A stretch of DNA of 8,058 nucleotides from an uncultured Clostridia bacterium (GTDB lineage Bacteria; Bacillota; Clostridia; Christensenellales; Borkfalkiaceae), in the NCBI GenBank assembly GCA_947629225.1, contig CANRCY010000062.1, positions 1-8,058 on the forward strand. The letters are read 5' to 3'. The translations under genes and the position numbers were made by a program. Shown here in pieces: positions 5,248 to 8,058 of this stretch. A model generated the notes under the pieces. It saw only the letters and a list, made by a program, of their open reading frames with translations, was not told where the DNA came from and did no database searches. Numbering within the stretch: the stretch's first letter is position 1; the number at the start of each line of letters is the position of its first letter.

Positions 5248-5278
5248 GGGCATTCCGTAATGGAATGTCCTTATTTTT
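5248..5278 (+). terminator. Terminator-like hairpin upstream of the LRR start (possible attenuator)
   Basis: GGGCATTCC (5248-5256) pairs with GGAATGTCC (5262-5270; 9 bp, one G-U) around loop GTAAT and is followed by TTATTTTT (5271-5278). It ends 29 bases before the LRR start codon, so it would stop transcription within the leader. Upstream ATTACGG (5228-5234) is complementary to CCGTAAT (5255-5261) in this hairpin, and TTACGGG (5229-5235) to CCCGTAA (5280-5286), giving alternative folds as in attenuators. Confidence 0.55.
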
Positions 5279-5307
5279 GCCCGTAAAAAACTCAAAGGAG
5301 AAGTAAT

Positions 5308-7227
5308 ATGAAGAAGCGCAAATTTTGGGTCGTCCTCTTGGCGATCGTAGCAACGCTCTGCATGGCGTTCGGCTTGGCGGGGTGCAGTCTGTTTGGCGGG
5401 ATTACGGAAGGCGGCGGGAAGCCTGAAAACACAGAGTTCACATTTAGTTTGAACGATGACGGTACCTATTCCTTAGCGGTTGTCAGCGGGCGCAGATCTG
5501 GCGATATTGTGATTCCTTCGGAATACGAAGGTAAGCCCGTGACCTCAATTGGAGATCTTGCGTTTTATGGTTGCAGCAATTTGACTTCAATCGATATTCC
5601 CGACAGCGTGACCGAAATTGGAGAAGGGGCGTTCTTAGGTTGCAGTGGACTGACTTCGATCGATATACCGGACCGCGTGACTTCAATCAAAAATGGGGCG
5701 TTCTCAGGTTGTAGCGGGCTGACTTCGATCAACATACCGAACCGCGTGACCGAAATCGGAGAAGGGGCGTTCCGTGATTGTAGCGGGTTGACTTCGATCG
5801 ATATACCGAACAGCGTGACCGAGATCGGGGCTGGGGTGTTTGATGGCTGTAGCGGATTGACTTCGATCGATATACCGAACAGCGTGACCGAGATCGGGGC
5901 TGGGGCGTTCGATGGCTGTAGCGGGTTGACTTCGATCGATATACCGAACAGCGTGACCGAGATCGGAGAGGATGCGTTTTATGGCTGCACGAGCTTGACG
6001 GAAATCGAAATTCCCGACAGCGTGACCTCAATCGGAGGTTCGGCGTTCTGGGGGTGCGAGGGATTGATCTCAATCGAAATTCCCGACAGCGTGACTGAGA
6101 TTGGAAGCGCGGCGTTCTACAATACCGCCTATTATAATAACGATGAGCATTGGATCAATGACGTCCTCTATATCGGCAATTATTTGATCGAAGCGAAGGA
6201 TACAATTTCGGGGAGTTATTCTATTCGAGCAGGAACAAAAACAATCGCGGGAGAAGTGTTCTATATGTGCAGTGGGTTGACTTCGGTCACCATTCCCGAC
6301 AGCGTGACTTCGATTGGAGCGGGAGCGTTCGGATATTGCGACGGGTTGACTTCGATCAACATTCCCGACAGCGTGACCTCGATTGGATATGGGGCGTTCG
6401 GGAATTGTTGGGGGTTGACTTCGATCAACATTCCCGACAGCGTGACCTCGATTGGATATGGGGCGTTCGGGAATTGCGGTAGTTTGCAAGGAGTCCATAT
6501 TACCGATCTTGCGGCATGGTGCGGGATCGAGTTTGGTGATAACCCACTCATCTATGCACAACATCTGTTTATGGACGGAGAAGAAATTACAAATTTAAAG
6601 ATCCCCGAGAGCGTGACTTCAATCGGAGCTAGAGCGTTCGAGGGTTGTAGCGGGTTAACTTCGGTTTCTATTCCAAACGGGGTGACCTCAATCGAAAGTT
6701 CAGCGTTCAAAAATTGTAACAGGTTGACTTCTGTCACAATCGGGAGCGGTGTGACCTCGATTGGAGATCGGGCGTTCTATGATTGTAGCGGGTTGAAAGA
6801 GGTCACGATCGGAAGCGGCGTGACCGAAATCGGAGAAATGGCGTTCGCGGGCTGTAGCGGGTTGACTTCGATCATCATTCCCGACAGCGTGACCGAAATC
6901 GGTATATACGCATTTTCGCGTTGTAGCGAGTTGACTTCGATTACCATTCCCGACAGCTTGACCTCGATTGGATATGCGGCGTTCAATGGTTGCAGCGGGC
7001 TCCAATCGGTCACCATTGGAAGCGGCGTGATCTCGATTGGATATGCGGCGTTCAATGGTTGCAGCAACTTGCAGTCGGTGACCTTCCGTGACCCGAACGG
7101 TTGGAAAGTGTCGAAAAATAGCGATAGGAGTGATGCCGAAGCCGTTTCGGGTCTTGAAAATCCCGCACAAGCCGCAGAATATTTGAGAGATACTTACTGC
7201 AACGGTTATTGGAAACGGGAAGGGTGA
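5308..7227 (+). CDS. BspA-like leucine-rich-repeat lipoprotein (LRR_5)
   Basis: The 639-residue protein starts with a lipoprotein signal peptide: MKKRK, a hydrophobic core and lipobox LAGC with Cys26 as the lipid-modified residue, so it is anchored to the outer face of the membrane. After a short linker come about 20 BspA/Treponema-type LRRs of 23 residues with the pattern TSIDIPNSVTEIGAGAFDGC. Two non-canonical insertions occur, near residue 272 (NTAYYNNDEHW, then LYIGNYLIEAKD) and near 394 (GVHITDLAAWCGIEFGDNP); both are common in clostridial BspA-like proteins. The C-terminus (from about 594, DPNGW to CNGYWKREG) is the usual non-repeat cap. BspA relatives bind host matrix proteins or other bacteria, so adhesion is a reasonable but unproven role. 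The start is set by AAGGAG (5296-5301), 6-7 bases before ATG. No sortase or other anchor is seen. The gene stands alone behind a structured leader and before a repeat-rich spacer. Confidence 0.93.
   Translation: MKKRKFWVVLLAIVATLCMAFGLAGCSLFGGITEGGGKPENTEFTFSLNDDGTYSLAVVSGRRSGDIVIPSEYEGKPVTSIGDLAFYGCSNLTSIDIPDSVTEIGEGAFLGCSGLTSIDIPDRVTSIKNGAFSGCSGLTSINIPNRVTEIGEGAFRDCSGLTSIDIPNSVTEIGAGVFDGCSGLTSIDIPNSVTEIGAGAFDGCSGLTSIDIPNSVTEIGEDAFYGCTSLTEIEIPDSVTSIGGSAFWGCEGLISIEIPDSVTEIGSAAFYNTAYYNNDEHWINDVLYIGNYLIEAKDTISGSYSIRAGTKTIAGEVFYMCSGLTSVTIPDSVTSIGAGAFGYCDGLTSINIPDSVTSIGYGAFGNCWGLTSINIPDSVTSIGYGAFGNCGSLQGVHITDLAAWCGIEFGDNPLIYAQHLFMDGEEITNLKIPESVTSIGARAFEGCSGLTSVSIPNGVTSIESSAFKNCNRLTSVTIGSGVTSIGDRAFYDCSGLKEVTIGSGVTEIGEMAFAGCSGLTSIIIPDSVTEIGIYAFSRCSELTSITIPDSLTSIGYAAFNGCSGLQSVTIGSGVISIGYAAFNGCSNLQSVTFRDPNGWKVSKNSDRSDAEAVSGLENPAQAAEYLRDTYCNGYWKREG
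5790..5996 (+). repeat. Near-identical 69-bp tandem units inside the LRR gene
   Basis: Units starting at 5790, 5859 and 5928 share their first 39 or more bases exactly; the first two differ only at a few positions (such as GTGTTTG versus GCGTTCG). Each encodes one 23-residue LRR. Other recent duplications in the same gene lie at 6348-6478 and at 6964-7065, again with a 69-bp period. The identity at silent sites shows recent copying rather than protein-level selection alone. Confidence 0.9.
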
Positions 7228-7238
7228 GTGAAAACAAG

Positions 7239-7344
7239 GAGCCCCCTTTCCTACCCTCCCCCCAACGCGTTGGGGGTGGGCTCCCTTGGCGCCCCCTTGA
7301 GGGGGAGCTGTCACCGCAGGTGACTGAGGGGTTTTAGAAAACCC
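7239..7344. repeat. Composite palindromic repeat after the LRR gene
   Basis: Starting 12 bases after the LRR stop are GAGCCC/GGGCTC (7239-7244, 7278-7283) enclosing the perfect 18-bp palindrome CCCCCAACGCGTTGGGGG (7259-7276). Then come CCCCCT/AGGGGG (7292-7305), GTCACC/GGTGAC (7310-7324) and GGGTTTT/AAAACCC (7329-7344). This succession resembles dispersed intergenic repeats widely seen in gut Firmicutes. No clean T-tract follows the strongest hairpin, but it may still end the LRR transcript. Confidence 0.65.
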
Positions 7345-7439
7345 TTTCCCCCGCTTCGTGGGTGCTTTCTCATGCGGGTAGAGTCCCGCGTGACTTCGCC
7401 CTACGGGCTCGTGCCGCGCTTAGAGAAACAGGGCAGCGC

Positions 7440-7484
7440 GCGGGGCGGGGTGACGCGGGGCAGCATGACGCAGGGCGGGGTGAC
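7440..7484. repeat. Three 15-bp GC-rich tandem units
   Basis: GCGGGGCGGGGTGAC (7440-7454), GCGGGGCAGCATGAC (7455-7469) and GCAGGGCGGGGTGAC (7470-7484) follow without gap. Units 1 and 3 differ at one base. Read on the - strand each begins GTCA, as do the repeats at 7573-7666. No coding function is apparent. Confidence 0.75.
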
Positions 7485-7498
7485 GTTTAGAACAAAGG

Positions 7499-7563
7499 AT
7501 ACCACCCCCTACCCCTCTCCTCAGGAGGGGGCATGAAAGCGAAACCCTCTCCAATGGAGGGGG
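7499..7563. repeat. C-rich/G-rich palindromic repeat, relative of 2742-2780
   Basis: CCACCCCCTACCCC (7502-7515) leads into an imperfect hairpin ending GGAGGGGGCATG, then CCCTCTCC/GGAGGGGG (7545-7563, one G-U pair). The layout and the GGAGGGGGCATG junction also occur at 2769-2780 between rpsP and khpA. This is probably the same dispersed family. Confidence 0.6.
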
Positions 7564-7572
7564 TAAAAAGAT

Positions 7573-7666
7573 GGAGATGTTTCGACTTCGGCTACGCCTT
7601 CGCTCAACATGACGTGATTGGGGATTGCCCCCACCTGTCTCACTTCGTTCCGCTCGAAATGACAGA
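7573..7666 (-). repeat. Two direct copies of a GTCAT...GAGCG intergenic repeat
   Basis: Read on the - strand, GTCATTTCGAGCGGAACGAA (7662-7643) is followed about 50 bases on by GTCATGTTGAGCGAAGGCG (7613-7595), which continues into GAAGTCGAAACATCTCC (about 7590-7573). Dispersed repeats of this type (GTCAT, GAGCGAAG, ATCTC) are common between genes of many bacteria. A decayed relative may lie at about 7377-7415. The spacer 7228-7756 holds nothing that looks like a gene. Confidence 0.65.
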
Positions 7667-7694
7667 AGGTTGCGGGGCAGGTCTGAGAGCGGGG

Positions 7695-7760
7695 CACACA
7701 TTTGTGACATTACGCATACCTTATAGTAGAGCCATTCAGGCTTACGGAGGTCACAAATGT
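7695..7760 (+). promoter_or_regulatory. Upstream region of the right-edge gene: inverted repeat over the start codon and sporulation-like -10
   Basis: ACATTTGTGAC (7698-7708) is perfectly inverted as GTCACAAATGT (7750-7760), which contains the ATG at 7757. GGAGG (7746-7750) lies 6 bases before the start. GCATACCTTA (7714-7723) resembles the CATAnnnTA -10 box of late sporulation sigma factors, with ACAC (7696-7699) at a plausible -35 distance. TATAGT (7722-7727) is an alternative sigma-A -10 without a good -35. The inverted repeat is certain; its role and the sigma assignment are weak. Confidence 0.4.
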
Positions 7761-8058
7761 CATTTTTTTCCAATTTTTCATCGGATCACTGCCCCGGCAC
7801 GATTACAGGCAATCCGTTGAACGGTCTTTGCGAAAAGGTGTGCATCCAAGCGGAAAAAATCTTCGACGCGGGTATCATCCAAACGAGGCTTGAAAACTAT
7901 CCCATCACCCTCGAAGGTCTTACGCCCGCCAATCCTACATATCCGCTCACTTTTATCTCGGCTCGCTCCCTTGCTTCCGAGGGAACGGTCACGAACCTTG
8001 TCGTAGACCAACAGACGGACGGTCAATGCGCGCGCGTGCAGTCCACGGTGACGGTGCC
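7757..8058 (+). CDS. Hypothetical protein, 3' end outside window
   Basis: A 5'-complete frame opens at ATG 7757 with GGAGG 6 bases upstream and runs for 100 codons without a stop to the window edge. The product begins MSFFSNFSSDHCPGTITGNP and continues LNGLCEKVCIQAEKIFDAGI, then a segment rich in threonine, valine and alternating hydrophobics (YPITLEGLTPANPTYPLTFI, and later TVTNLVVDQQ, ARVQSTVTV) that suggests beta strands. Cysteines lie at 12, 25, 29 and 91. There is no signal peptide or membrane segment. The LCEKVCIQ pattern recalls uncharacterised clostridial proteins I believe exist, but no function is known to me and I cannot verify the match. Codon choice resembles the housekeeping genes at the left, supporting a real gene. 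If the upstream sporulation-like -10 is genuine, a spore-envelope role would be possible; this is speculation. Confidence 0.75.
   Translation, partial: MSFFSNFSSDHCPGTITGNPLNGLCEKVCIQAEKIFDAGIIQTRLENYPITLEGLTPANPTYPLTFISARSLASEGTVTNLVVDQQTDGQCARVQSTVTV

Noticed and set aside
5790..5996. Regular 69-bp repeats considered as a CRISPR-like array
   Set aside because: Units are contiguous, in frame and encode LRRs; there are no unique spacers between repeats.
6070..7314. Antisense frames through the LRR gene with repeating peptide motifs
   Set aside because: Their periodicity simply reflects the 69-bp units of the + strand LRR gene; no starts with ribosome binding sites.
7420..7820. Open frames of about 95-117 codons on both strands in the repeat-rich spacer
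   Set aside because: They consist of translated palindromic repeats, with no Shine-Dalgarno; the real gene starts at 7757 in another frame.

Overview
The window looks like a chromosomal segment of an uncultured, fairly GC-rich Clostridia-type Firmicute, perhaps a gut lineage. This is inferred from the gene order ftsY-ylxM-ffh-rpsP-khpA, strong GGAGG ribosome binding sites, a SpoVB-like flippase, clostridial-style BspA leucine-rich repeats, and intergenic repeats of a kind common in such genomes. No taxonomic marker was searched.

The left part (1-3138) is a housekeeping block on the + strand. It holds the 3' end of ftsY (SRP receptor), ylxM (SRP-associated helix-turn-helix protein), ffh (SRP GTPase), rpsP (ribosomal protein bS16) and khpA (KH-domain RNA-binding protein). 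FtsY, Ffh and probably YlxM act in co-translational targeting of membrane proteins. ftsY is separated from ylxM-ffh by a terminator whose 3' arm also supplies the -35 box of a near-consensus promoter. A 26-bp hairpin sequence is duplicated there. The usual continuation of the operon (rimM-trmD-rplS) is absent: khpA ends at a hairpin facing a convergent gene.

The middle part (3140-5081) has a SpoVB/MOP-family flippase on the - strand and a small cytoplasmic LysM protein on the + strand. They diverge from a 56-bp gap in which neither has a Shine-Dalgarno and both have a -10 box almost touching the start codon. Two strong GC-rich hairpins close the LysM unit.

The right part (5082-8058) is accessory in character. 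An AT-rich leader with a 15-bp inverted repeat, a terminator-like hairpin and competing pairings precedes a 639-aa BspA-like leucine-rich-repeat lipoprotein, whose gene contains almost identical 69-bp tandem units. About 530 bases without a credible gene follow, packed with several families of palindromic and direct repeats. The window ends inside a 5'-complete gene (from 7757) for a small cysteine-containing protein of unknown function, with a good ribosome binding site and an inverted repeat covering its start codon.

No CRISPR array, tRNA, rRNA, transposase or phage gene was seen. The most promising unexplained structures are the leader of the LRR gene (5104-5300), the duplicated terminator/promoter hairpin (336-423), the possibly leaderless divergent pair (4643-4704) and the truncated gene at the right edge.
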